Shown here piece after piece: positions 13,340 to 30,064 of a DNA stretch of 64,000 nt. Position 1 is the first letter of the stretch; every line of letters starts with the position of its first letter. Position numbers and translations under genes: made by a program. The notes beneath the pieces were generated by a model. It had not been told where the DNA came from and did no database searches. It saw only the letters and a program-made list of their open reading frames with translations. Origin of the DNA: Bryopsis sp. KO-2023 (Eukaryota > Chlorophyta > Ulvophyceae > Bryopsidales > Bryopsidaceae); assembly GCA_030272585.1 (NCBI GenBank), contig BSYQ01000006.1, forward strand, positions 5,295,001 through 5,359,000. Reading direction: 5' to 3'.

Positions 13340-15009
13340 ATGCCAGTCTCTAAGAAGAGATTAGCCGCCCTTTCGTTCTCTTGTATTACCGGGGACGGAT
13401 GGCCCAGTGAGTGTGAATTATATTCTTGCTTTTTCCAAGTTGTGCTTTTTGTGTCACGTTGTGTTGCTTGCTCAGTTGTGTTGCTTTCTCGTCGTGAGCA
13501 AAGTATAATTCATCCTATTTGTGGAAATGGCATCAAGACCAATTTATTTTCTGGCTGTTAAATTCCAGGTTATACCAGACAGGATAAATCATACTTCCAG
13601 ACAAGGTGCCGAAGAACTCCCAGAAAAATCCTCGCTCCCCTCTCCAAGCCCATGAAAATCTACTCCAGTCGCCTCAAGTCCCAGTACTTGAACGTCGCCG
13701 TCACGCGCTACCTGGGCCTCATGCCCGACGTCGAGATGCAATGCCCCCCCTGCAAGAAAAAAAAGGGTGAGTCAGTCATTAGGTTGGTCCCGTACTTGTC
13801 TTCGTTCTACACTTCCTGAATCAAGCGAGTGTTCCTGTCACTCGTCCTCGATCGAGCGACAGATGCAATGGAACTGACTTCGTTTTTCTTCTTGCAAAGC
13901 CCGATCTGCCCCCTCGATGCTTGCACCCACACTGCCGCCCACACCGCCGCCCACACTGCCGCCCACATGGGGACCCCCACCGACCATGGCACCCCCACCT
14001 GCCCCTGCAGCCACATGGACACCCACACCTGCACCTTCACCCCCACATGTCCCCATGTTGGAACCAGCACCAGCACCGGCACCGGCACCTGCACCCCCAC
14101 ATGTTCCTGTTCTTGCACCAGCACCTGCACCGGCACCTGCACCGACCTCCGACAGCCCATCTCCAACTGGTGGGTTCATTAAATCTAATGTGCAGTAACT
14201 TTGAAAAGATGCTTGAAAAACAGTCGCATTCTCGTCTCATGTGAGGTGTGCATGCATGCAGATTTATTTTCAGAATTATAATTGAACTGAGTCTGATTGA
14301 TTTATTTTCCAGCTCCCGCGATATCTCCCATGATCTCGCCGCCTTCCCCCACACCAGAAATCCCTCCCAAGGCAAATCCCCCACCATCCACTCCTGGCCC
14401 TGCTGCCTCACCACCCCGCGTCCGCACAGCGACCCAACCTCCACCCCCTGTCCATGGTACAGTTTTCATCCACACCTGATGCACCCAACATGGATGGCAG
14501 AAAATCAGAGAATTTGCTTAATGTTGCTCATCAATGGAATCTATGTTTCTATCTGCAGCTGATGCCAAACCGTGCCTGACCCCCCCACCCCCAGTTTCTC
14601 CGAGCTCACCTCCAGCCCCCTCCACGCCAAGTCCATCGCGGTCTAAACGTAAGGCTGCTCGTGATTTCCCTGGACATTGCACTTGTTTCAGTTGGACTAC
14701 TGATCCCATCATTTGGAAATCATAGGGACTCGCATTTTGGTTCTGATATTAATTTCAGAATTTAAAATAACCAACAATGTCAACACAATGGTTTTCACTG
14801 GGATTCTAACCTTTTTTGTTTTTTTTTCAGGCCAACAACGAACCCGGGCCCTCACCAAAATCTCCCCCAAGTCGAAGACCCGCACGAAGACGCGGGCAAA
14901 ATCCCCTCCTCCCCCCCCCCCTCCTGATGACTCCGATGATAGTGGGATGTCCTTTTCGCCGGACAAGATCCGCCTCCGCCGCGCCATGAAGCTGCTCATG
15001 GCCTCCTAG
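13340..15009 (+). CDS. Proline-rich low-complexity protein
   Basis: Six exons join in frame: 13340-13406, 13569-13766, 13900-14169, 14313-14456, 14559-14648, 14831-15009; 315 residues. Every intron is phase 1 and all four internal exons are multiples of three, so each could be lost or duplicated without a frameshift. The N-terminal 90 residues are basic and contain the only ordinary-looking sequence (KIYSSRLKSQYLNVAVTRYL, then CPPCKKKK). The middle is Pro/Ala/Ser/Thr-rich with PAPAPAP runs, as in hydroxyproline-rich wall proteins. The C-terminus is basic (KSKTRTKTRAKSP), then Pro-rich, then DDSDDSG, then basic again. No signal peptide is seen, so a wall protein is doubtful. The Lys/Arg patches would fit nuclear or nucleic-acid contact. 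Function unknown. Confidence 0.7.
13912..14150 (+). repeat. Imperfect GCACC/CCCAC-rich tandem repeat encoding Pro-Ala
   Basis: Exon 3 of the proline-rich gene contains short, C-rich units of 6 to 12 bases (cagcacctgcaccggcacct-like) repeated many times. It is open in several frames on both strands, which explains the His-, Thr- and Gly/Val-rich shadow frames here. Confidence 0.7.
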
Positions 15010-15070
15010 GGGGGGAGGAGGGGCCAGTTTTTTTTTCCCTTTAAGGGTTTCTTTCTGGTTAAAAAAGAAA

Positions 15071-15118
15071 AAGGCATGTGTGTTTGGACACCAAGGGGGT
15101 TCGATACCCCCATGCCTT
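15071..15118 (+). other. 48-nt tRNA-like element (acceptor stem plus T-arm, no anticodon arm)
   Basis: AAGGCAT at 15071-15077 pairs perfectly with ATGCCTT at 15112-15118 as a 7-bp acceptor-like stem. Inside it, GGGGG at 15095-15099 and CCCCC at 15107-15111 close a 7-base TTCGATA loop, a textbook T-arm that also fits the RNA polymerase III box B consensus. A small hairpin, GTGT-TTGG-ACAC at 15080-15091, sits where D and anticodon arms would normally be. No box A, anticodon loop, CCA or T-run terminator was seen. It may be a tRNA-derived fragment (SINE tail or decayed gene) or a structured small RNA. Confidence 0.5.
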
Positions 15119-16673
15119 ACATGATAGTAGTTGGGGAAGATGAATGGATGGCTGAAGGGTAGCGAGTAGCTCGAGAAAGTAAGTTGCACTCTCTCCCATA
15201 TTTCCTTGCTTTTCAGTGACATCAAGACTTCTAACTTGGTCAAAGAATCAACAGGTTGGCAAGCGCTGTGGCTTGATTTGATGGGATTGCATGTGCAATC
15301 TATTTTAGCTCTACTTGTGTGGAGTAGACTGAAAAATCCAATTGAGGTGGAACTGGCTGGTTTCAATCATAATAAATATTATTGCCAAAACTGTTGCCAT
15401 ACTTCAATAAGCTTTTTTGATATAACACTGCCGACACTGCAAGTCTGGCGGTGCCCACAAAATGAAAGTAAGACATAGGGATGTCTCTCGGTCACTTTAT
15501 GGGCGATTTGAATGATGGGAAAAGGAACGGTCAGCGCTTCAATTATTACTAGTCAATAATAGACAATTGAAGACATCTGTCTGTGTCTGACTGACTGAGT
15601 TGCTTACAAGCACTTTTCAAATGTTCGGCTTTCCTGATTCTCAGTAAGGGTTAAACAATGAACTGATATTGTGCTTGATTCTTGTTTCATTTTTCCAGGT
15701 GCTTGATCCATCAAGTGCACCAGTTTTGCTGACTGAGCTTTGGATGATAATGATCGGAGGTTGTACTGCATGAGTCTGATTTTGTATGGGTGTCGAGAGG
15801 AGATGGGCTTTCAATTCATTCAGAAAAAGGAAATACGAGGGATAAATTTCTCGTTTATCTTTTCCTTTCTGGTATTGAAATAGAGGTAAACAAAATTGCT
15901 TTGTGAGTGATGGGATTCCAGACAATTTTGCTGGCTCTCCAGGAAATCTAGTAAAATCAAGTGCAAGGAAATTTCACTTAAAAAATAAGAAAGCTTCACA
16001 AAACCTTGAAGATCTGGGGCAGATGAACATGCATGGATAGCCTCCCTCTAATACAGAGTGTGTGTGCAGATGAAAAAGTCAAAAGAATATTTTTAAAAGA
16101 GGCACATATAATAGTTTGGAGTCAGAGAATTACTAACTCACAAGGAAATGACTAAAAATAACATGGATTTCCCCAAAGTTTCACTATCTGTCGACACATA
16201 CACACACACACTCGTGCTTTCATCCTCAAAACACCATAAAATGCCATCATGCACAAGTCGAACATTGAAAAATAATACAGAAATACACTGGTTCCAAGTT
16301 GTTCCTTGTCCCTCTCTGTGTTGATTAACCTATCTAACTCACACAATGCCCAAAAAATTAAAAAGAAAAGAATCTTGCGAGGGAAAGAAAACCGATACAT
16401 GCCTGACCAAAAAAGAAAAAAACGGCAGCCTTTTTTTTTATTATTTTCACCTTGTTCCACTCTATACGGGCAATAATGCTCCAAAAAAAATAAAAGAAAA
16501 CAACCCTCCTTATTTTCTCTTTCTGCAAGAAACAAAAACTTCCTCGTAACAAACCCATTTTCCCCCGAAAAAAAAACACGGATGTCTGCAAACCATATGC
16601 CTATTTGTACATAACCCGACCAAAAAAAACCCTGTCTGATTGTTTTGTTTGTTTCTTTGTTTTTCGATTGTTT
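15119..16673. other. Intergenic spacer
   Basis: About 1.5 kb of A/T-rich DNA between the convergent proline-rich and VPS34 genes. It includes a short CA run near 16197-16211. No exon with homology was found on either strand. The right end should contain the VPS34 3' untranslated region. Confidence 0.45.
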
Positions 16674-22406
<5,733 letters not shown>

Positions 22407-23082
22407 TGGGTTGTGTGTGTGTGTGTGTTTTCAAGAGTTTCCGACCAAGGAAAAAGGTGAAGCTGAATAAAATGCAGACCTGAGTTTGGGATTTTAGTCG
22501 AGTGTGACTAATTCCGAGGATCAGGATGGAACATGTGCAAAGTGACGGGGTGCGGTTTGGTATGCAAGACAGGGCAGACACGGCGTTTGTGTGTTGTTTC
22601 GCGCAGTTGGGGAGGTTTCTTCCACTCGCTTCAGGTTAGAAATGAACGTCTGGTGCTGGGTTCCCAAGGATGGCTAGAACGTCAATGACTGCGAGGATGT
22701 TTGGAAAACGAACGACGCAGGTGGTGTGCTGTCGACGCCATTTTAATCGCTTGCACTTTGAAAACAAAACAGAGGGGAACCTCTTTGTGTGCTTGACAGC
22801 TTGTCGTCTTGATCCCCTTGCCGCGACGAGAAAACCCAACTACATGTCTGGGCGCCGCCTTGCTAAAATCTATCAAGATCCCCACAACCACAACCATTCA
22901 TTACCTACTGGAATTCCATCAAAGGGCGCTCTCCTGCGCTTCCACGACGAATACTCCTGACCATTTTCCCAAACCAACGACAATATCACCATCTTCCTTA
23001 ACCATAGACACACAGCTTGGCTACCAATCACAAATTTCGACGACGGGTGCTGCAGTCCGCCGTTCCCAATAAAAGATTTGTT
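22407..23082. other. Intergenic spacer (VPS34 promoter side)
   Basis: This lies between the VPS34 start and the 3' end of the first tandem membrane-protein gene, both on the minus strand. It should hold the VPS34 promoter and leader. A GT/TG run lies at about 22411-22429. Frames here show no domain. Confidence 0.4.
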
Positions 23083-25521
23083 TTAGAAAATAGCATCGGT
23101 CGCCATCTTAATCGTGTTAAGCCGTTCGACTTTTCGACCCGATGATCTGCTGGGACGCGGAGAAGGACCGCCAATTGCTAGCTTGAAACTGGATCCGTCG
23201 TCAACCTTGTTCCTTTCTTCCTTTGTTCTTTTCATGTTGTCCAGCATCATGTTCATCCAAACGATATCTTCAGCAGCGTGCTTTACGAGCAGTACCAGCG
23301 AACTGATCGTCACCTGAAATCATTCGTGTATTCTCAGACTTTCTTCACTGTGTGCGCCAAACGTCCAAAATACCCCATTGATCCGGGCGTGCTCAAAAGC
23401 ATGCTAGAACAATTCATCACAACGTTATTGAACACTGGGGGTGCCGTTTGGTACAACCCATCCGCTCACCTTGATGAAACCATGATATGGGTCGTCCCCA
23501 TCAGCTACCACCAGCGTCAAAAGCGCAACAGAAAATGCCGTCACCATGCAGATGGCGAGCTCGAACTTCGGTGAGTTTGCATCAATAAGTAGAACAGCAA
23601 CGAATGTAACGAAGCCAAGAGTCTCCATGAAGGCCCATTGAAACACGCTCAGCTTTTGCGCCGTCAGCGCTCTTCTCTGCGCAACTGTGTCGCCAAACTC
23701 CATGATATTCTCTGCGAGCTGGTTCCCACAAAAGTAGAAATCAGGTGCGCACCACGACAGTTTCGCTGATTAACCAAAAAAACAGAACTGCGACCATCAC
23801 TGCGCGTTGATCAAGATGGTGTGCGTTCGAGTAGCTTGAGACTGTGTACCCACTTTGCTGAGTAAGATCCCGTCAATTATGTCGTCGCCCCCTTTGTGCA
23901 CCATCTCCTTTACAAGCGGCATTACTTGCCAAAGCTTCCTTTCATAATCATCATTTATTTTGACCATCATCTCCTTTGATTTGATATCCCAGCGCTGTGA
24001 GAAGCTGGATGGGGCGCAGTGCCGCACTTGATTTGAGGTGCCGCTGTTGAAGCTCAGCATACTCTTCCAACCCCCCATCGTTTTACCTCCTTTTCTCTCT
24101 TTGCTCCTCTGTCTTTCTAAAGCCTGCAGTGTCCAAGGTGGGGGCTTGTTCCCCGACCCCAGCTGCCACGTTAGGTCCAGAGCTTGACTGAGAATCATTC
24201 TGGCGATACTCACGCGTATTTCCGTGATCTCTTGGAAAGCTTGCGGGCAGGAAAGGTTGTGGACAAGCGCTTTGGTTTTGTAGAGAATATTGACCTGCAG
24301 AAACATGCACGTTCGTTCATTGTGTGCTTTCCTCCTCAATCTACATCCCTTGAGCTGAAATATTCTCAAGTGTGGTTCCCCCGATATCAATATGTGCCTT
24401 ACCTCCTTGTTCAGCATAACCCTCACTTCACTCTGTTTCTCCAAGACGCACTGAAAACTCACTGTAAACATGAGCGTGAATAGCAGCGATATCGGGACCA
24501 AAAAGTTTTCCAACGCATCGTTCACATTCATTTTTATTCCTCCACTCCCTGGCCAAAATAGCCTCTTGAACATGTCTGCCTTCAGCAGGAGCAGTGGACA
24601 AAAAGTAATCGTGATGATGCAGGGTGTTATGATCGTCAGCAGTGGCCTCAAACTGTTCTATAAAGCAAAGCAAAAGAAACCACACGAATTGAAGAGCTCC
24701 GAGAAAATAAAACCCAACATAAGCTTGATGCCAGCTTCTCCTGTCGATTATTAGAACACACGGTTTTGGCAATCTAATTTGGTGACGATCTTGTAGACAA
24801 GCTCACAGTTAACGAGCAAAACTCTTCGCACCTGGACTGATTTGACTAGCTTTTCAAGCTCTCCCAGAAGCTCAGCAGAGTGGCCTGCAGCCTCACTGCC
24901 TGCAAGAGTAGGGTCTGTCAGATAACACAGGACATCGTGGAAACCCACACGAAATCGTGGAAACTTACCAGTAGCCGCCAGCTGCTTGTCCAACACCTCA
25001 GGCTTCAGGAGCAATTCTTCCCTCTTTTTTCTCTTGTTTTCAACTTTTTTCCACCTGGACATTATGGATTCCTTGACATCATCCCAATGGGTTGCAAGAT
25101 AGACAATAATCGCTCCAACGATGATGAGCCCAATCAAGACGAATGGAGGCACGACAAGAGCTGCCGTAGACGGTCCTCCTCCTGGTTCGCTAAATGCATT
25201 CGGAATGGTTTCTGGCTCGCCATAAGGTTCTGGTTCACTGTACGTTCCAGACATTTCTGGCTCCGCCTCTGGCTCGATCATTGGCTCAGACTCAGGCTCT
25301 GGAGCCGGCTCGGGCTCCATCTCGGGCCATTCTGCCTCCGGTTCTGGCTCTGTTTCAGGTTCTGGTTCTGGTTCAGGCTCTGTTTCGGGTTCGGGCTCTG
25401 GCTCAGGCTCTGGCTCAGGCTCTGGCTCCGGTTCTGGTTCCGGTTCTGGCTCCGGTTCCGGTTCTGGTTCAGGCTCTGGCTCTGGTTCGGGTTCAGGTTC
25501 GGGCTCAGGTGCGCTTGACAT
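23083..25521 (-). CDS. Multi-pass membrane protein with Glu-Pro repeat, paralogue A (DUF4239/bestrophin-like?)
   Basis: Six exons on the minus strand: 25521-24969, 24899-24832, 24657-24403, 24294-23854, 23718-23470, 23313-23083; 598 residues. After MSSAP comes an almost pure Glu-Pro repeat to about residue 60, then a looser acidic region to about 115. One hydrophobic segment lies near 119-142 ([20 protein letters not shown]). Two more are in exon 3 ([37 protein letters not shown]) and two in exon 5 ([32 protein letters not shown]). The arrangement of paired membrane segments around a 150-residue charged loop, ending in [10 protein letters not shown], recalls DUF4239/bestrophin-like proteins, but this is tentative. 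Five exons align one-to-one with the downstream-numbered paralogue B, and its exon 4 corresponds to two exons in B. Function unknown; a channel or stress-related membrane protein is possible. Confidence 0.8.
25330..25512 (-). repeat. Hexanucleotide-type coding repeat encoding (Glu-Pro)n
   Basis: Repeated six-base units read GAGCCT/GAACCG/GAGCCA on the minus strand (ggctct, ggttcc on the plus). Third positions vary from unit to unit, so the protein repeat is better kept than the DNA repeat. This suggests selection on Glu-Pro and not just slippage. The opposite strand is open and reads as an artefactual Arg/Phe/Trp/Leu-rich frame. Confidence 0.85.
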
Positions 25522-26550
25522 ATTTCCTGGAAAAAAACAACAACAATCACCCTCCTGAAAACCACTGCTACAAGGCTGCAGAGCGATGACTGTTCTTTTC
25601 GATTTTTATGTTGTCAATTGACAACAGAAATCTTGTCGGATTGCAATCCGACAAAATCGACCGATCATAACGGAGTGCAAGAAGTAATTCACGATTTATG
25701 GATCTAGGTTGTGGTGGGCCACCTTCGCGCTGCTACAAATTCCACTGGTGCGCCTAGAAACTGACGGATTGGACCGTATCACGTGTATCACGTGTTGGCG
25801 TGAGCTCAACTCCTCGGGGCGATTTTTCTTCGCCGCCTCTCTGTGGGCGAGCAGAATCCACGTTTGGCTGGGTCACTTCTGCAGGTGCAAACGGTGACGA
25901 GGGCCTCGTCTCTATCTAGAATCTGAACAAAAGGGATCCAATCGTTGGATCCACGAACTGGACGACTTTCAATAGACAATGGCTGCGCAGCCATGCGTCA
26001 ACTACCTTGAACCTTAACCGCAGTGATTTTTGCCATGACACACCAAGCGATTGCAAGAGCGTGCGTTTTTTCGCGGGTGTCACTTATATGCAGCTTTAGA
26101 AACCCGTGAATATTATTCGAACGAAAGTTCGCCACAGGAGCAATGTCTTTCAAACTTAAGCTTGTGGAGATTTGAAAGGATGTATATGAAACCAAGTTTT
26201 TTACAAGCGACGATTGGATAGGATGCACTTCCCAGTGCTTGCTGCAAAAATTAAGTGTTCTATATTGGCCCACTTTGGGATCCACCTCTTAGGTTTGGTG
26301 GGAAATCAAAGGAGCGGAACCAATTTGTGGATACAACAACAGGCACAGATCACAAAGTCCAGTGCACTGGAATTCATTTGCCTGATTGACAGTGATGATG
26401 GAAGAGAAAAACATTCACCCAAGGTCTTCCCAAATCCCCCCATCAGAATCAAGTTTTTTTGTCTTTACCAAGAAACATATGAGCCCAACAATGTTCAAAA
26501 CCGGCAACCCTAAGAACGAAACGCTATTTGGCCGCATATCAAGAGAAATC
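25522..26550. other. Spacer between tandem paralogues, with stacked palindromes
   Basis: This spans the promoter of paralogue A and the 3' flank of paralogue B. Besides the palindromes at 25611-25654 it holds a smaller perfect inverted repeat at 25934-25952 (8-bp arms, 3-base loop). No coding exon was recognised. Confidence 0.5.
25611..25654. promoter_or_regulatory. Two perfect palindromes sharing TTGTC/GACAA half-sites
   Basis: A 14-bp perfect palindrome (TTGTCAATTGACAA, 25611-25624) is followed 8 bases later by a 22-bp perfect palindrome at 25633-25654 that begins TTGTCGG and ends CCGACAA. Both share the outer half-site TTGTC...GACAA. They lie about 90-135 bases upstream of the paralogue A start codon, where a dimeric transcription factor could bind. 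Regulatory function is inference; the symmetry is direct. Confidence 0.5.
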
Positions 26551-29132
26551 CTATTCATCATCTAAGGTAACGCAAGTTTCCTCAACTATTACACCCTCTT
26601 CCTGGCTGAATTTGCTTTCAATAACATGATGAGGAATCTCAGTGGATTTTTTCTTTCGCTGTGAAGCCTTGTCTTGAGACCTCAAATACTTCATCCATGC
26701 CACATCCTCCGCAGCGTGTCGAACAAGGGTCACCAAGGAGCCAATTTTAACCTGACGAAAAAGAGGGCAAATAATCTGAAGGTCAGTACTTTCCCGTTTC
26801 AAGAATAGTCTAGAAAAGAGAGAGGAAGAGATAACGGTTTTATATAGGGATACTGGTGTGGAAATAAACAAGCCTCTCTGATATTTTTCGTGCCTTGATA
26901 AATCCATGATAGGGGTCGTCACCGTCCGCCACCACAAGAGTAAGGAGCGCGACGCAGAAAGCTGTAACTTGACACATTGCCAGCTCAAATTTTGGGGACG
27001 TAGCGTCGATCAAGATTACAGATACGAAGGCCACGAATCCAAGAGCCTCCATGAACCCCCACTGAAAAGCACTGAGCGTCTGTGCCGTCACAGCACGCCT
27101 CTGAGCCACTGTATCTCCGAATTCCATAATATTTTCTGCCATCTGGAAAGATGACAGCACAACTCTGTTCATGAAAACGATAAGTTGCCAAGGGGTCCTT
27201 GGGATCACTCAGCAATCAACGATGTGGAGAATTTCCAAAAGAATAAGCAAGCACACACCTTGCTCAACACAATGGTGTCCACAACCGCTGCGCCGCCGCC
27301 CCCTTCCCCATCACGGTCCTGAAGGTTGCTGTTTGAGAGGACCAACTTTTTAACCAGCGGCAGCAGCCGCCACACTCTCCTCTCATAATCTTGGTTCACT
27401 TTCTTCATCATTTCTTCAGCTTTTTCATCCCAACGTTCCTCCCAGCTCTCCGAACGGTGCTGATTGAGCATCGTCTGTGTCGCTGTTTTCGTCACTAGCT
27501 TTTGAAGTGCTGAGGCCACCTGCCCATGGTTCGATGTCACCGCGTATCTCATTCCCAGATCCAAGTTGGAGTAAACGTCCAAAGAGTCAGAAGAATCGAA
27601 GAGAAATTCCGTTCGAGCATTAACTATTCCAGTGCGCAGGCTCGAATCCACCACAAAAGACAAGCATCCATCTCCTGCTGAAAAATCACCTGTTGCGATG
27701 CGGGAGTTGGAATATCCGACTCTTCTTCCGAGTTTTCAGGATTGTTTCTCAAGCTTCCAGGAGAATCCCACGGTGGTGGATCTGAATTGCCTCTAAGCTG
27801 CCAAGTTAAATCCAGCGCTTGTCGAAGAATGAGCCTTGCAATTTCGAGTCGCACCCCAAATTCCCTCCCTCCCTCGCTCGAGGATATATTGTGAATCAGA
27901 GCTTTGCACTTGTACAAGATATTCACCTGAGAAGGCGGATCGAACTGTTTGAATTGATGAATAAAACAGCCACCGACTTGTGACTTCTATTTCATGCAAT
28001 ATAAAGCACTCCGAGTCTACAAAGATCCGAATGCAAGCCAACTTTTCGTTTGAAATAACGGAAAGAAAGCCAATTTTACACAATACCAGAAAAAAAAATT
28101 GTTTCCTTACCTCCTGATTTAGAAGAATCCGGACCTCACTCTGTTTGGCCAACACTGCTTCAAAGCTGACTGTAAACAACAGCGCAAATAGGAGGGAAAC
28201 TGGAACGAGAAACACCTCCAGAGCATTGTTCACATTGACGTCTGCCGTGGACCAAAACAAATCCTTGAAGAGCCTATCGTTCATGAGAAGAAACGGGCAT
28301 ATGACAATCGCCAGCGTGCAGGGGAGGACTATCTTGAGAAGAGGCAATAGCGTGCTCTTTCAACAATAATAAGGAAAAAAGTTAGTGGCCGTCGAGAAAT
28401 ATCAACAAAGAGATAATGAGCGTTTTCAAACGGCCAAAAAATGGATGCTTTCCATTTTTGTAATAGAAAATGATGCAGTTGAAGCCTGGGAAAATTCCAT
28501 TTCTCACCTGCATTGAAGCTACAAACTTTTCCAGATCTTCCAAGACAACCTCCAAATGGCCTGGGTCTGCATCAAAAACGCGGTGATTGCTTTGGTCGCA
28601 GGACTACAATTCTGGCAACCACTGGAAAGTATTAAACAAAAAGCAATCTATGATCGCTTTCTTTTGTACTTGATGCTTTCTATATGGAACCAACAATTGA
28701 AGATATTGGGATGAATGACACGGTTCTCCATGCCCCCAAATGAAGGATATTTGAATAACCAGGATCTCGTGGTCATTCTATGATCGCAAAACTCGCGGAT
28801 TGCACTGCGATGGTTATAGGATTTTCAGCCTCACCATCTGAATCCAAGTTCAAGTGGCTCTCGAGGCTTTGAGGACACAGCAAGGATCCTCGACTGTGGT
28901 GAGTCTTTTTTCTCTTGAATTTTCCTTGAAGATCGATCCCGAATTTCCTGTACAAAAAGATCTCCACCTCATCCCAGTGGGCGGCCAGATGGCTGCAAAC
29001 TGCTCCGCCCAATATTACTGTGGCCAAGACAACCGATGGAAGAAACGTTGCGAGGACATCGTAGCCATCGTCGTTGTCGTCGACAGCATTTGGTATAGTC
29101 TCGGGTTCAGCCGCAGGCTCTGGTTCCGCCAT
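26551..29132 (-). CDS. Multi-pass membrane protein, paralogue B (DUF4239/bestrophin-like?)
   Basis: Seven exons on the minus strand: 29132-28835, 28566-28508, 28356-28111, 27926-27690, 27519-27259, 27142-26894, 26751-26551; 516 residues. It matches paralogue A along most of its length: [74 protein letters not shown]. Differences: the long Glu-Pro repeat is absent (only EPEPAAEPE remains), the exon matching A's exon 4 is split by an extra intron (27520-27689), and the intron after GFIK starts with GC where A has GT. The five hydrophobic segments are kept. Function unknown. The pair clearly arose by tandem duplication. Confidence 0.8.
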
Positions 29133-30064
29133 GTGCTCTATCTGGGATAATCAGGGGATATGTTGTCAGGTGCTGTATGTATCTACTGCATTGTTGTAAA
29201 ACGAGGACGATGCTCCGATCCCGAATCCCACACTACGGTTTGGGGGTTTAACCGCAGCAACGATCGATTTCTCGAGCATGCTATAGCTTCTTGAAGCAAG
29301 AATATGAGACTTGATGACATATATCAAGAGGCCATATGCTCCACTATGCTGATCACCTATCACAAACTGGTCCGTTGCCCTGGGTGTTGCAGTCGCTCAG
29401 CTCTTGATTAATTTTGCCGAATATTTTTTGGGTCAGCGCATGAACTCTTGCGACGTTACGTATAGTCCTGGCAGAATCATTCCCCGAAAACAAAAAATTC
29501 CGCCTCGACGACGGATGAACACCGCCAGCGCTGGCCGCCGCATAGACGTCGCCAACAAGTGACCACTCATTTCACATTGCGATATTCTCGAGGACCATAT
29601 TTCGTTTGGGCCAAGAACTGAGAACGTCTCATGTCCCATGGATCAAAGTTTGCGGGGTGTTGCAGCGTCAACGACGCCTTTTTTGAGGGGAATGCGTGAA
29701 AATATGTATGGTTCTGGAGTGTGGCGCCGTCCTGATCGAATCTTTCTATTTTTCCGAAGCGTCACACAGCGAGGATCTGATAAAATGGTCGGTGCTCCCC
29801 AGCGTCCACCAAAGGGAATTATCCAGGTAGGGCCACACCACCCTCAAGAAACAAAACACAAACCCCTTACGACGTGTTTTCAAAATTATGAGCTCGAAAC
29901 AACACAGCGCGAAAACCACGGGGGGAGGGAATTGTTTGAGGGAAAAGGTGCACGCAGTGCTGTCAGTGACGAGGGTGACGTGGCAATTCTGATTGTCGCG
30001 TTGGCCCCCAGGTTCAAAAGGAAGGAGACCTGTCGGAAAACTCTGGATCGAATCTGAGGGAAAC
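29133..30064. other. Divergent intergenic region
   Basis: This is the shared upstream region of membrane paralogue B (minus) and the acyl-CoA synthetase gene (plus). A short exon-like ATG segment at 29785-29826 ends in a good GT donor, but joining it to the acceptor at 30011 gives a stop in the synthetase frame. It is treated as leader or noise. Confidence 0.4.

Noticed and set aside
13807..14166. Gly/Val-rich and His/Thr-rich frames over the proline-rich exon
   Set aside because: Shadows of the C-rich repeat. The Pro/Ala frame alone links to the flanking exons in phase.
24880..25518. Long plus-strand frame rich in Arg, Phe, Trp and Leu opposite the Glu-Pro repeat
   Set aside because: It is the antisense of the repeat exon of paralogue A. 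Repeat DNA has no stops in several frames. No domain, no splice structure.
29785..29826. Possible extra first exon of the acyl-CoA synthetase gene (ATG, 14 codons, then a good GT donor)
   Set aside because: Joining it to the acceptor at 30010-30011 leads to an early stop and not into the synthetase frame.
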